A stretch of DNA of 64,000 nt, from NCBI RefSeq assembly GCF_020379485.1, contig NC_063445.1:52353422-52417421 (forward strand). Direction: 5' to 3'. The position numbers and the translations under genes were made by a program. Under the pieces are notes generated by a model. It was not told the origin of the DNA, did no database searches, and saw nothing but the letters and a program-made list of their open reading frames with translations. This document shows positions 21,025 through 31,808 of the stretch, one piece after another. Source of the stretch: Brassica napus (Eukaryota > Streptophyta > Magnoliopsida > Brassicales > Brassicaceae). Positions within the stretch are counted from its first letter, which is position 1, and the number at the start of each line of letters is the position of its first letter.

Positions 21025-22050
21025 TCATCAGTAAAACACACAAGAAAGTTATGAGGAAAAGAAAATACGCCAAAAATATAAAAATTAGATTGAACATCAG
21101 CTGACCATAGTATGTCGTCTACTTGTAGAAGTTGGAACGTAAGCTCTACCATCTTATTCTTTCTACTTAAAATCTTATACTTACAGTTTTAGAATATGAT
21201 TTCTCTTTTTTCATTTTTATCAAATACATTAGTCAAATCCATCTAAAGTATCATGAATCATATTCTTGATCACCAATCGGAATAGTAATATTCTGTGACT
21301 TGATGGTAAACATCGTTTTCTGTTTTGTTGGATAGTACGACGTATGTATTATGGTAACGTAAGTTATTAGTATGGTATGTCTTTTGGAATTTAGGATCAG
21401 TTTAATTGCATGTGGAAAGCACTCACGGCTTTGATATTACATACAAAGAGCATAGCAAAGGAGATATTTAAAGATTCCTCCACTCATAGACTCGCAACGA
21501 TTAGCCACCTTTCCTTCTCATCGGTCCTGATAAAATAGAGACAAAACAAAGTAAACCCCATCTACTTGTACTATGCGCCCTCAACTATTCATATGTTTTG
21601 TCCTCATATTATCTCTCGTTTGTCTCTTTCTTTCTTTTTTTGATTTTGCTAAATTGTGTCTCTCAAACTGACTTTTCTCTCGTGGCGGCCTCGAAGCAAT
21701 ATCTGGTTCATGAGTAGAGACATCTTATATGTTCATGCCTGCTGCAATTCTCTATTGATATTCATTAGGCTCCCATTTTCTTAAAGGACATTCTTCGATT
21801 TATCTTTCTTTCGAATAATCTGTATATTTTGTAGATTTACATCATACAGAGTTCATGAACTACATATTTAAAATACTTCGATATACTAGAGAAAAAATGG
21901 AAAATCATATGAACTACAAAAGTAAACTTTTGACATATCTTTTAACCGGTGTTTAAGATGGTTTTTATAAGGAATTGTCTATACCGGATTCAGATACCGG
22001 GTATCCAAAGGATATTGTACCAAGACTTTTAATGTGAGTACTAATTGTAA
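21025..22050. other. Intergenic, no supported gene
   Basis: Separates the Harbinger from the first Copia element. No reading frame or structured repeat worth calling. Confidence 0.5.
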
Positions 22051-22055
22051 GTTTG

Positions 22056-22187
22056 TATTGTGTATAATACCGGTTTAAATTAGATAACCAATACGGTTTA
22101 GTTTCCTTTTGCTTAAACCGTGTATATATATACACTTGATTGTAACAAACTTTGGTTAATCAATTCAATCTATTCTTTCATTCAATA
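22056..22187 (+). repeat. 5' LTR of Copia 1
   Basis: 132 bp, TATTGTGTATAATACC ... CATTCAATA, with a TATATATATA segment near 22125-22135. Followed at once by the primer-binding site. Confidence 0.9.
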
Positions 22188-22199
22188 TGGTATCAGAGC
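22188..22199 (+). promoter_or_regulatory. Primer-binding site (initiator tRNA-Met type)
   Basis: TGGTATCAGAGC directly after the LTR, the standard plant Copia primer-binding site complementary to the 3' end of initiator methionine tRNA. Confidence 0.9.
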
Positions 22200-22252
22200 T
22201 GAGACATTTCCTCCCATAGTGATTCCGTGATTTCAATCATCATGAGTCTTTC

Positions 22253-25200
22253 TTGTTCTCAGATTCTTCTTCAGTTCGTTTTCGATTTGATTCTTCTCGA
22301 GTTGGAAATCATCACCTTCGTTTACATTCTCTTGGTTCTCCTTTTCGCATTCTGAATCAAGACTCGTCGATCTCTAAAGTCGATTCATCACTTGAATCGA
22401 GCTCTCATCTTTCAACATTCGTTTTCGTCTTCGCCTCTATGAATCCTAATATAGCTCTGGAAACTACATTCTTGGATCAGTACGAGAATCCCTACTACAT
22501 TCATAGCTCCGATCATGCCGGTCTCATCTTGGTCTTCGATCGTCCTCTTCCGGTGTGGAGTTCCACTCTTGGCGTTGATCGGTGCGTATGGCTCTCAATG
22601 TCCGTAACAAACTCGGATTCATCGATGGTATGATCCCTAAACCTCCGGATAATCATATGGATTCTGGTTCTTGGTCATGATGTAAGGATATGGTAGCTAC
22701 ATGGCTGATGAACTCTGTATCGAAGAAGATAGGTCAAAGTCTCTTGTTTATGTCGACCGCTGATTCGATCTGGAAGAATATACTCTCGCGATTTAAACAG
22801 GAAGATGCTCTGCGGGTTTATGAGATTGAACAACAATTGAGTCGCTTACAACAAGGTTCAATGGATATTAGCACCTATTATACTGCATTGGTCACATTAT
22901 GGGAGGAGCACAAGAACTATGTTGACTTGCCAGTTTGTACTTGTGGCCGTTGTGAATGCAATGCAGCAGCGTTATGGGAGAGTCTTCAACAACGAAGTCG
23001 TGTGACTAAGTTCTTGATGGGACTCAATGAAGCATATGAGCCTACTCGTCGCCACATCTTAATGATCAAGCCAATCCCATCCATTGAAGACGTCTTTAAT
23101 CTTGTCATTCAGGATGAGAGGCAGAAATCTATCAAGTCATCCTTAATACCGGCTACGCAGTCTTTCAGATCTCGGGTCCTGCTTAGTCTCTCTTGAATGC
23201 TGCCTCTCCGTCTGAGAATCCTGTCATGGTTGCTACTCACTCTATTGGTGGCTTTCGTCCAAAGTCTAGAACTCTCTGTACCTAATGTGGTCAACTCGGT
23301 CATGTGGTTGCTAAATGTTTCAAACTCCATGGCTATCCCCCTGGCCATCGCAACAACAGGTCTTCTGCTTCAGCATCTGGCTTTGTACCAAGAGGACAAA
23401 ACAATTATCCGCAACCACGACCACAGATTCATAACAACTTCATACCTCAGCAACCACAATACGCTAATCAAAATGTTGCTGCGAGTGTTCTTCCGGAGCA
23501 GTCTGGTCAGTCTTCAGGACATATGGACAGAAGCCAACTACAATCTCTGATTCAACAGCTCCAGGCCTTTATGACACCTGCTGTGAATGTTGTCACAACT
23601 CAACAATCAACGGTTAATGAAAATGGATACATGGATCCTCAATCCTCAGCTGGTAATGTCTCTTTTGCACCCCTCCTTTCATCACCAAATATAACCATTT
23701 CATTTCCATCAAGTAGCCTTCGTTTTGATAACAATATCCTCACTTTTCAACATCAATGTATTTCTTCTCTTTCCAATGCAATGCCCAATGGTGCTTGGAT
23801 AATTGACAGTGGAACAACTACGCATGTATGCTCAAATATGTCATTGTTTATTCAGACTTCTCCTGTAACTGGCGTTACAGTCTCTCTCCCTAATGGCATT
23901 AGGGAATCAATATCTCATATTAGAACTATGCAATTATCAAAATCTCTTAAATTGCATAATGTTCTGCATGTTCCATCTTTTCGGTTCAATCTTATTAGTG
24001 TTTGTACACTCTTGCATGATAATCACTTGTCTGCTCACTTCTATCCTGATCATTGTTTGATACATGAGTCTACTCAGGGCTGGATGATTGGTAGATGAAG
24101 TTTATTGCGCAATCTATATGTTTTTGAACCTGCTGTTGATTCTTCTCTGGAATTCTGTGGATCCTTGCAAGTAGATGAGAACCTATGGCACCAGCACCTT
24201 GGACATCCATCAACTTCCAAGTTAAAGTATCTTACTGGTACATTGTCTATAACCACGTCTAGTCTACATAAGTCTAAATTTTGTCTTGTTTGTCCATTAG
24301 CTAAACAAAAAAAGATTGCCATTTGTATCGAATAATAACATGTCATAGTCTGCTTTTGATTTGGATCACTTAGATGTATGGGGTCCCTTTGGTATTGAGT
24401 CAATAGAAGGATACAAGTATTTTCTTACATTAGTCGATGATTGTACACGAGCTATTTGGGTTTATATGATGAAAAATAAATCAGATGTTTCGAAAGTCTT
24501 TCCACTTTTTTTTAAGCATGTCAAGACACAATATAAAACTGATGTTAAAGCGATATGTAGTGACAATGCACCTGAACTTGTATTCACTCAACTTCTTCAA
24601 GAACATAGCATTTTTGATCAATACTCATGTGCTTATACTCCACAGCAGAACTCTGTTGTAGAGAGAAAGCATCAACATATTCTTAATGTTGCGAGAGCTT
24701 TGTTATTTCAATCTAACATCCCACTAATATACTGGAGTGATTGCATATGTACTGATGCCTTTCTCATAAACATAACTCCTTCTGCTTTGTTACATGATAA
24801 ATCACCTTATGAGGTCTTGCTTAAGAAAGTTCCTGATTACTCTTTCTCAAAACATTCGGTTGCTTATGTTATGCATCTACTTTACTTAAAGACAGAAACA
24901 AATTCTCTGCTAGAGCTGATAGATGTGTATTCTTAGGTTTTCCGAGTGGTTACAAAGGCTATAAAGTGCTACATCTTGATTCAAATAATATCACTGTTAC
25001 ACGAAACATTGTCTTTTATGAAAACGCATTTCCATTTATTGATACATCTTTCTCTGTTTCACCTTCTCTGAACATCTTTGATAGAACTATCTTGCCTGCT
25101 CATATTCATGTTGTCCTTGATTCTGTGATTCCAACACCTATAGTTCCTAATGCCACAAACATACATAGAGAGACTATTCCAGTAGCTACAGGGCAAGGAC

Positions 25201-26878
25201 GACTACTCGGTGACAGACCTAAGTGTCATACCAGAGCTCATGGTTACTTATCTCAATACCATTGTGCTCTTGCTCAGAGTATTCTTGTTCTAACCCCTTT
25301 AACACATTCATCTCCTGTTTCATATCCTATTTCCTCTGTTCTAGCCTATGATAAACTTAATTCCCTTTATAAATCTTATGTTATTTCCTATTCTCTTGAG
25401 ACAGAACCAACATCTTTTAAGCAGGCCATGTTATCTCCACATTTTCGAAAAGCCACGATTGATGAGTTGCAGGCTATGGAGGCAAATAAGACATGGACTG
25501 TTGAATCTTTACCTCCGGGTAAAAATGTAGTTGGTTGCAAATGGGTATATACCATTAAGTACAATACAGACGGTACCATAGAGCGTTATAAAGCACATTT
25601 GGTGGCTAAGGGTTTCACACAACATGAAGGGGTAGATTTCACTGATACATTCTCACCAGTGGCTAAACTTGCTAGTGTGAAACTTCTTCTTGGTATTGCA
25701 GCTATACAAGGATGGAGCATGTCTCAAATGGACGTCTCTAATGTGTTTTTGCATAGTGATCTTGATGAGGAAATCTTTATGAGCATTCCTCAGGGTTATG
25801 TACCCGTTTCTGGCTCTCTTCCTCCTAATCCAGTATGTCGACTTCACAAGTTGCTCTATGGATTGAATCAAGCCTCACGTCAGTCGTACCATTGTCTTTC
25901 TGAGGTCTTCTTCTCACCTGGTTATACTCAATCTCCAGCGGATAACACATTCTTTGTCAAGCAACAAGGCTTTGTTTTCACTGCAGCTCTTGTTTATGTC
26001 GATGACATTATGATTGTTGACAATAATGATGAAGAAGTTGCTTCCCTCAAGAAGACTCTGAGTTCTCGTTTCAAGATCAAGGACTTAGGACAACTACGTT
26101 TCTTCCTTGGCTTGGAGATTGCACGATCATCTGAAGGCATCTCTATCTCTCAACGAAAATATGCGTTGAGTCTTCTATCTGATGCTGGTCTTCTTGCTTG
26201 TAAGCCGAGTTCTGTACCTATGGATCCTTTGGTTAAGTTGAGTAAAGAATATGGTACTCTGCTTCAAGATCCCAACAGCTACTGTGCCTTGATTGGTTAT
26301 CTTCTATATCTCACAATCACTCGTCCTGACATCACCTTTGTGGTACATTGTCTGAGACAGTTCATGCAATCTCCTACGGATATTCATCTCGAAGCAGCTC
26401 ACAAGATACTCCGGTACATCAAGAACAATCCCGGGCAGGGACTATTCTACTATGGTTCTTCTCGGTTGTGTCTTAATGCATTTTTTGATGCTAATTGGGG
26501 AACATGTCATATGATAGTAGACGCTCTCTTACTGGTTATTGTGTCTACCTTGGAAACTCCTTGATCACATGGAAGTCGAAGAAATAGGGCGTGGTTAGCC
26601 GGAGTAGTACGGAGGCTGAATATCGCAGCATGGCGCATGCTACTTGTGAGTTAATTTGGCTACAACAGCTTCTCACGAATCTTAACATCAAGGTTTCGAC
26701 AAATGCAAAGCTCTTCTGTGATTATAAGTCTGCAATGCATATCGCCACCAATCCGGTCTTCCACGAACGAACGAAGCACGTGGAGAAAGATTGCCACACC
26801 GTCCGTGATCAGGTCAAGAAAGGCTTCATTACACTAATGCACGTCTCAAGTGCTAATCAGCATGCTGATATATCATGA
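22253..26878 (+). pseudogene. Broken gag-pol of Copia 1
   Basis: Translation shows the Copia order in several frames: gag (FLDQYENPYYIHSSDHAG near 22460; KFLMGLNEAYEPTRRHI near 23010), protease (WIIDSGTTTHVCS near 23795), the integrase zinc region and core (ENLWHQHLGHPS near 24178; SDNAPEL near 24560; TPQQNSVVERKHQ near 24640), reverse transcriptase ([11 protein letters not shown] near 25535, YVDDIMIV near 25995) and RNase H (SSTEAEYRSMAHATCELIW near 26600). Stops or frameshifts break it near 22630-22690, 23200-23300, 24100, 24335, 24936 and 26564-26590, so no polyprotein can be made. The gag zinc-knuckle region spans a frameshift. RT catalytic YVDD is retained. Coding decay looks heavier than the ~3% LTR divergence would suggest, hinting that the element was copied in trans. 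Confidence 0.92.
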
Positions 26879-27061
26879 CGAAGCCTCTCCACTCTGGACC
26901 ATTTCATTCTATTCTTAACCGTATGTCTATCCCAAGTCTCTTCCTTCCACCTGATGGTTCAGTTTCAGCGAATTGACTGTGGCATATTGTGTATAATACC
27001 GGGTTAAATTAGATAACCAATACGGTTTAGTTTCCTTTTGCTTAAATCGTGTATATATATA

Positions 27062-27251
27062 CACTTGATCAAGGCCGGCCCTGAGATTTTGGAGGCTTGT
27101 GGGTGTGTCTATGTAAAAAAAAAAATTTACAAATCTGGGGGCCTAAAATTTTTTTTCGGGGGCCTATTCGTATGTAATTTTTTTAAAAAAATTTGGAGGC
27201 CGGTTGCAAATGTTTCACAACGCATTCCCTAGGGCCGGCCTTGCACTTGAT
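27062..27251. mobile_element. 174-bp hAT-like MITE inside Copia 1 LTR
   Basis: 8-bp duplication cacttgat at 27062-27069 and 27244-27251; element 27070-27243 with perfect 13-bp inverted ends CAAGGCCGGCCCT / AGGGCCGGCCTTG. The interior contains GGGGGCCTA motifs and poly-A/T runs, no coding capacity. The 5' LTR of the same Copia element shows the empty site, proving insertion. Confidence 0.95.
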
Positions 27252-27275
27252 TGGAACAAACTTTGGTTAATCAAT

Positions 27276-27617
27276 TTAGGAGGTGTTATTGGTTTATATA
27301 TTTTGATTGATTTAGAAATCCATATAGTATTTATAAATCCAAGTAAAATATGGAAATCTGGAGGTTTTCCCTCGGATTTGAGTCTTTGTATTTTTAACTA
27401 AAAAAATCCAAACAAATCCATTCAAATCCATTATTAAATCAAATATATTAGTAAATCCGTACGATTGAATAACACTTGATTTGATATAGAATTTATGAAT
27501 CATTAAACCAATAACACATGATTTTAATACAGATTTGAAAATCATAGAACCAATAACACTAGATTTAGTTCGGATTTTCAAATCCATTAAAATACAACAA
27601 CTAATAACCCCTACTTA
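27276..27617. mobile_element. 336-bp Tourist-like (PIF/Harbinger) MITE inside Copia 1 LTR
   Basis: 3-bp duplication TTA at 27276-27278 and 27615-27617; element 27279-27614 with inverted ends GGAGGTGTTATTGGTT / AACTAATAACCCCTAC-type. Interior is rich in AAATCCA/TGGATTT inverted motifs. The empty site is seen in the 5' LTR. Its TIR differs from that of the GRF-carrying Harbinger family. Confidence 0.9.
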
Positions 27618-27642
27618 ATCTATTCTTTCATTCAATAGTTTG

Positions 27643-28098
27643 TAACGTAGTTAGTTTCCTGTTACATGACCCTGAGGTTCACGCGCATGGCTTAGTAGAC
27701 CTAAAGGTGTCTTAAATACCTTGTTCTCAGGAGATATGCTTTGATATGTCCCATTCTGAAGTACCATGTGCGTAAGGTTTGTTAGTTTCTTTCGCTCTTG
27801 ATAGACTTCGAAGTCTACTTATACAATGATTATGCGGGAGATGTGTCCTCGAATAGTTCCTCACGGATCTAAAATCCACCTGTTGTTGTACCATACCAAT
27901 ATTGCTGATAACCAAATAGTAACCGCATAGATGGAAATTACTTCTAAGATCTATAATAAATTACTACTCTTTTAGTATTAGAAACAAGAAAAAATATTTC
28001 AAAAAGATACATCTCACGTGGAGCTGTACATGAATGATGTCCGGCTATAACTTTAGGTGCGGTAAATTACAAGTCAAATGTCGAAAGCAACATATTTA
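27643..28098. other. Intergenic, no supported gene
   Basis: Short stretch between Copia 1 and the Harbinger derivative; nothing recognised. Confidence 0.5.
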
Positions 28099-28751
28099 TT
28101 AGACCAGCCGCAACGCTGATCCTTAATAGATCCTTAGCGCCTAATCCGATGGTTATCGGAATAAAGAAATATTATTTAACCGAAATAATCAAAGGATCAA
28201 TCCGTAAATAAAGATTTAACGGAGTTGATCCTTAGAGACGTGGCACGTTTTGGTTCGTCCGTCGGCTTTGTCATTCGTACGTATCAAAAAAAAATTATTC
28301 ATTTTCGACCAAAGGCGAGGAAAAAAGAAATGTCTCGAGTGAAGGCGATATCAAAGGCGATTCGATCCATCCCGAGAAGAAGGTAAATCGTAGGGTGATT
28401 TTGTTGATTTATGCGTCGAGATTTTTTTTTCTTTGTTGTTTTCTCCTCAAATTAGGGTTAGGTTGTGAAGATTCAATCAATTTGTCTTTTAAAATTAGAG
28501 TTTCAATCGATTTGGGGTTTTCACTCGATTTAGGGTTTTCAATCTATTTTGTTTTGAAATGATTTGCGGATATTCTCGTTCAATTACAATCTTCTTTGAT
28601 GTCCTTATTTGTGTTAGCTTACAGTTTATATGTGATTCATGTTTGCTTACGGTTTGTTCAATCCGTGCTCGTTTCTAAAGATCTGTGGTTGTTGTTGTTT
28701 ATATCATCTTCGTTACTAAGAATCTTGGTTTTCTTTCAGGTTTAACCAATC

Positions 28752-29349
28752 ATGGGACAAGACTATTCGTACAGCCAGCCGTCTTCGTCAGATGAGTTCG
28801 ACATGACGTACCTTCTTGAAGCAGAGGCTGCTCTTTACGCGGATGAAGGACAGAGTAGTTTCTCTGTTGGCGAGCCGGTTCGCAACCCACCTGAGGCTGA
28901 TGATGGCATCCCAACGAGATGTTACTGTGGCAGTGAGGCTGCTATTGCAACATCTTACACGCGAAAAGATCCAGGGAGGTTGTACTAGACGTGCGAGAAT
29001 AGAGATGATGGGGGCTGCCACATATGGAAATGGTGGGATGTGGCAGTTACGGAGGAGGTGTTTGAGGTTCAAAGAGAACTCAGGCTGCTTAAGGAGCAAG
29101 GTTTCGAGTGTGATCAGAAGCTGCTTAAGCTACATAAGACCGTCTGTGAGCTCAAGAAGAACAAAGAGTCTACAAATGGCTATGCATTGGAAGTTTGTGT
29201 AATGGTCTCCGTATTGGTTTTTCTAGGTTTGGCGCTTATGTTTGTCAATGGTACGTATCTCTCTTGAGTTTTTATTTGTTCTTCATGATATTTTGTAAAA
29301 CTTATGACAATTTGATCTAATGTTTATGCAGGAAGAGCTTCAAAGATGT
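28752..29349 (+). pseudogene. GRF zinc-finger gene with in-frame stop (Harbinger copy 2)
   Basis: Begins MGQDYSYSQPSSS, paralogous to the copy at 20245 (MGRYSYSQPSSSS). The GRF finger reads CYCGSEAAIATS...KDPGRLY, then a TAG at 28986-28988, then TCENRDDGGCHIWKWWD, so all four cysteines are present but the frame is cut inside the finger. Downstream are the same coiled coil (VQRELRLLKEQG) and hydrophobic helix (VCVMVSVLVFLGLALMFVNG). A conserved GT-AG intron follows VNG (donor at 29251) with the last exon ending TAA at 29347-29349. The 5' UTR acceptor TTTCTTTCAG is also conserved. Apart from the single stop the gene is well preserved. Confidence 0.85.
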
Positions 29350-29585
29350 AAACGAGAGTGTCGAGAAGCTCGAGTCTCTCTTTAGGTACGATACCACAAC
29401 TGCCTAGTCTCTTTTCTAATAACTATAAACGTATAGTAGTGTATTTGTATTTGTATTTGTATACCTCATAAATTGGTTCTAGTTTAGTAGAAGCTAGTTG
29501 TTTGGTTTCTCTGCATTGGTGGTAATTGCTAGTTAAGTAGAACCTATTTAGTTTGGTTTCTATCTTCCTACCGCCATAGATTTGA

Positions 29586-29893
29586 TTGTTTTGCGATTGT
29601 GAAGAACCCGGTAAAAACATTGGACAAAGCAAAGATAAGCAAGATTATGAGAGCATGTATCATACTACACAATATGATAGTCGAAAATGTACGGGATGGA
29701 TACGGTACATAATTTGATATATCTGATTTTGAAGAAGGGAACGTAACCAGAAGTTCACGGGTGGAAGCCAACATGCCTACAAATCTCAACAACATATTTC
29801 TCATTCGGAATGTGTTCGGGATACTCGTATACATGAACATTTGAAAACAGATCTAATTGAGCATATTTGGAACAAATTTGGTGAAGAATATTA
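29586..29893 (+). pseudogene. C-terminal fragment of Harbinger transposase (copy 2)
   Basis: Translates to FAIVKNPVKTLDKAKISK, IMRACIILHNMIVENVRDGY, a stop, FDISDFEEG and, after a frameshift, the KTDLIEHIWNKFGEEY tail ending TAA at 29891-29893. It aligns to the last ~100 residues of the transposase at 16076. At the site where that gene has a premature TGA, this copy has a CAT codon. Confidence 0.88.
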
Positions 29894-30233
29894 ATAAGTC
29901 TTGTATCTTTTTATTGAATCATGAATAATAAATAAAAATTTTAATTTCATTTTTTTTTTTAATTATTTATTTATTCCTAAGGATTCCAAATCGAGTATCA
30001 ACATTGCACATGCTCTTACAAGGTTCAATAACTCTAGTTACAAGTGTAGACAAAACCTAAATAAAGTAAACCATCTAGTTCTTCTACGAAATTGAAGTCT
30101 CTCTTTTCCTCTGTGCAAGTTCACACGGGTTTATATATGTGGACATATTAATGACTCGTTGATGATGTGTAAAATGACTCGATAGAAATAGTAAACAACC
30201 AAAATACAAAGACAATTAAAAAAAAATTTATAG

Positions 30234-30842
30234 AGGTTCACCAACCAATAGGATTGTGTTATTTTATATTCGATATCTTTTATAAAAGAAAACAAAATAT
30301 TGTCAAATTATATTATGTTTTTAAAATAAAAAAGTAAAAAAAAAATAACAGTAATTACAAAAAAAAATATTTTTAACGTCGTCAGCAAAACACTAAACCC
30401 TAAATCCTAATCCTTAAACCATATATCCTAAATCTTAATCATTAAACCCTAAATCCAAAATTTTAAACGCTTGGATAAACTCTAAACCATTGGATAAATC
30501 ATAAACTCTAAATAAAAAACATTAAACACTGAAATACTCAAGGGTTTAGGGTTTAGAGTTTTAGTGTTTAGTGTTTAGTGTTTTTGATTTAAAGTTTATG
30601 ATTTATCCAAGGGTTTAGGGTTTATCTAATGGTTTAGGATTTAGGGTTTAGGGTTTAGGGATTAGAATTTAGGGTTTAGTGTTTTGCTAACGAAGTTAAA
30701 AAAAAAATTAATATTTTTTTCTCTAACTACGATTTTTTTTTATCTTTTTAATTTAAAAACATAATATAACTTAACAATATTTTGTTTCATTTTCTAAAAG
30801 ATACGAATTTAAAATAATGAAATCCTATTGGTTGGTGAACCT
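30234..30842. mobile_element. Fold-back element 1 with telomere-like core
   Basis: Arms of ~130 bp are inverted copies (AGGTTCACCAACCAATAGGATT at the left, AATCCTATTGGTTGGTGAACCT at the right). The centre is a long imperfect palindrome of AAACCCTAAA on the left and TTTAGGGTTT on the right (30390-30680). No coding capacity; terminal target duplication not resolved. Confidence 0.75.
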
Positions 30843-30909
30843 AGAAGTTTAACATAGGACTGAACCCAAGAATAACTCTTAAAAAACAGTCAAATAAATG
30901 GTAAGAAAA

Positions 30910-31529
30910 GACTTATTATTGGGTTCACCAATCAATAGAATTGTATTATTTTATATTCGATATTTTTTATAAAAGAAAACAAAATATTGTCAAGTTATAT
31001 TATTTTTTAAAAAATAAAAAGATAAAAAGAAATAAATAAAAAAATAGTAGTAATTACCAAAAAAATATTTTTAACGTCGCCTAGAAAAAATTAAACCTAA
31101 ATCCTAATCCCTAAACCCTAAATTTTAAAACCTAAACCCTTGGATAATTATAAACTCTAAATCAAAAACACTAAACACTAAAACACTCAAGAGTTTAGGG
31201 TTTAGGGTTTAGGGTTTAGGATTTAGGGTTTAGTGTTTTAGTGTTTAGTGTTTCTGATTTAGAGTTTATGGTTTATCCAAGGGTTTAGGGTTTACCCAAA
31301 GATTTAGGATTTTGAATTTAGGTTTAGGGATTATGAGTTAGAGTTTAGTGTTTTGCTGACGATTTTTAAAAAAAAAAATTCTGTAACTACTATTTTTTTT
31401 TATATTTTGATTTTTTAAACCTAATCTAACTTGATAATATTTTGTTTTCTTTTCTAAAAATACCGAATTTATATCGTTCAAGGGTTGGTTAACCTGAGAT
31501 TCACCCTGGAGTGAACCCAAGAATAACTC
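30910..31529. mobile_element. Fold-back element 2 with telomere-like core
   Basis: Second copy of the same family, same architecture: left arm GACTTATTATTGGGTTCACC, right arm GTGAACCCAAGAATAACTC, core AAACCCTAAA ... TTTAGGGTTT (31090-31345). It ends about 280 bp upstream of the RBOHD start codon. Confidence 0.75.
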
Positions 31530-31656
31530 GTCAGAAAATGGTTTGACCGGACCGGAGACGTCCATTTATCCACAGTTTCGCACTACCTTCCGATATATAT
31601 CACATTATGAATTGCAATTTGCATGTACATTTATTTCATCTCTTCTTCATTTACTC

Positions 31657-31665
31657 TATATATAT
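31657..31665 (+). promoter_or_regulatory. Probable RBOHD TATA box
   Basis: TATATATAT in context ctctatatatatttt, 144-152 bp upstream of the RBOHD start at 31809 and downstream of fold-back element 2. Confidence 0.5.
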
Positions 31666-31808
31666 TTTAAGCAAAACTCAATTTTTTCCATATACAAAAA
31701 AAAAAATCAAACACCTTTTGGGAGCAGATTTCTCTCTTGATTAGTAGTATAGTAAACTCACAAATATCGTTTACTCTTGAAGAGATCTCTGTGGCTTTTC
31801 TTGTCAAT

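Larger units (their letters stand above)
22056..27637 (+). mobile_element. Copia-type LTR retrotransposon 1 (degenerate, 3' LTR split by two MITEs)
   Basis: Target duplication GTTTG at 22051-22055 and 27638-27642. The 5' LTR is 22056-22187 (132 bp). The 3' LTR spans 26985-27637 (653 bp); removing the two MITEs and their target duplications (182+339 bp) leaves exactly 132 bp. By eye the LTRs differ at about 4 positions. LTR termini are TATTG...CAATA rather than TG...CA. Coding order gag, protease, integrase, RT, RNase H identifies Copia. Confidence 0.93.
26985..27637 (+). repeat. 3' LTR of Copia 1, interrupted by two MITEs
   Basis: Begins TATTGTGTATAATACC at 26985, is interrupted at 27070-27251 and 27279-27617, and ends CATTCAATA at 27637. 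Confidence 0.9.
28102..30015 (+). mobile_element. Deletion derivative of the GRF-carrying PIF/Harbinger family
   Basis: TTA duplication at 28099-28101 and 30016-30018; degraded inverted ends GACCAGCCGCAACG and (reverse complement of the right end) GAGCATGTGCAATG, alignable to GAGCACTTGCAATGG of the full element. 1914 bp. Carries the GRF zinc-finger gene (28752-29349) and the last ~100 codons of the transposase (about 29586-29893); the Myb gene and most of the transposase are gone. Confidence 0.85.

Noticed and set aside
30380..31345. Interstitial telomere from a chromosome fusion
   Set aside because: The TTTAGGG-like motifs are degenerate and sit symmetrically in the cores of two fold-back elements, so they are element sequence.
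31737..31808. In-frame ATG upstream of RBOHD adding 24 residues
   Set aside because: RBOHD proteins begin MxMRRG or MRRG; the extra residues resemble no family member and lie in 5' UTR-like AT-rich sequence.
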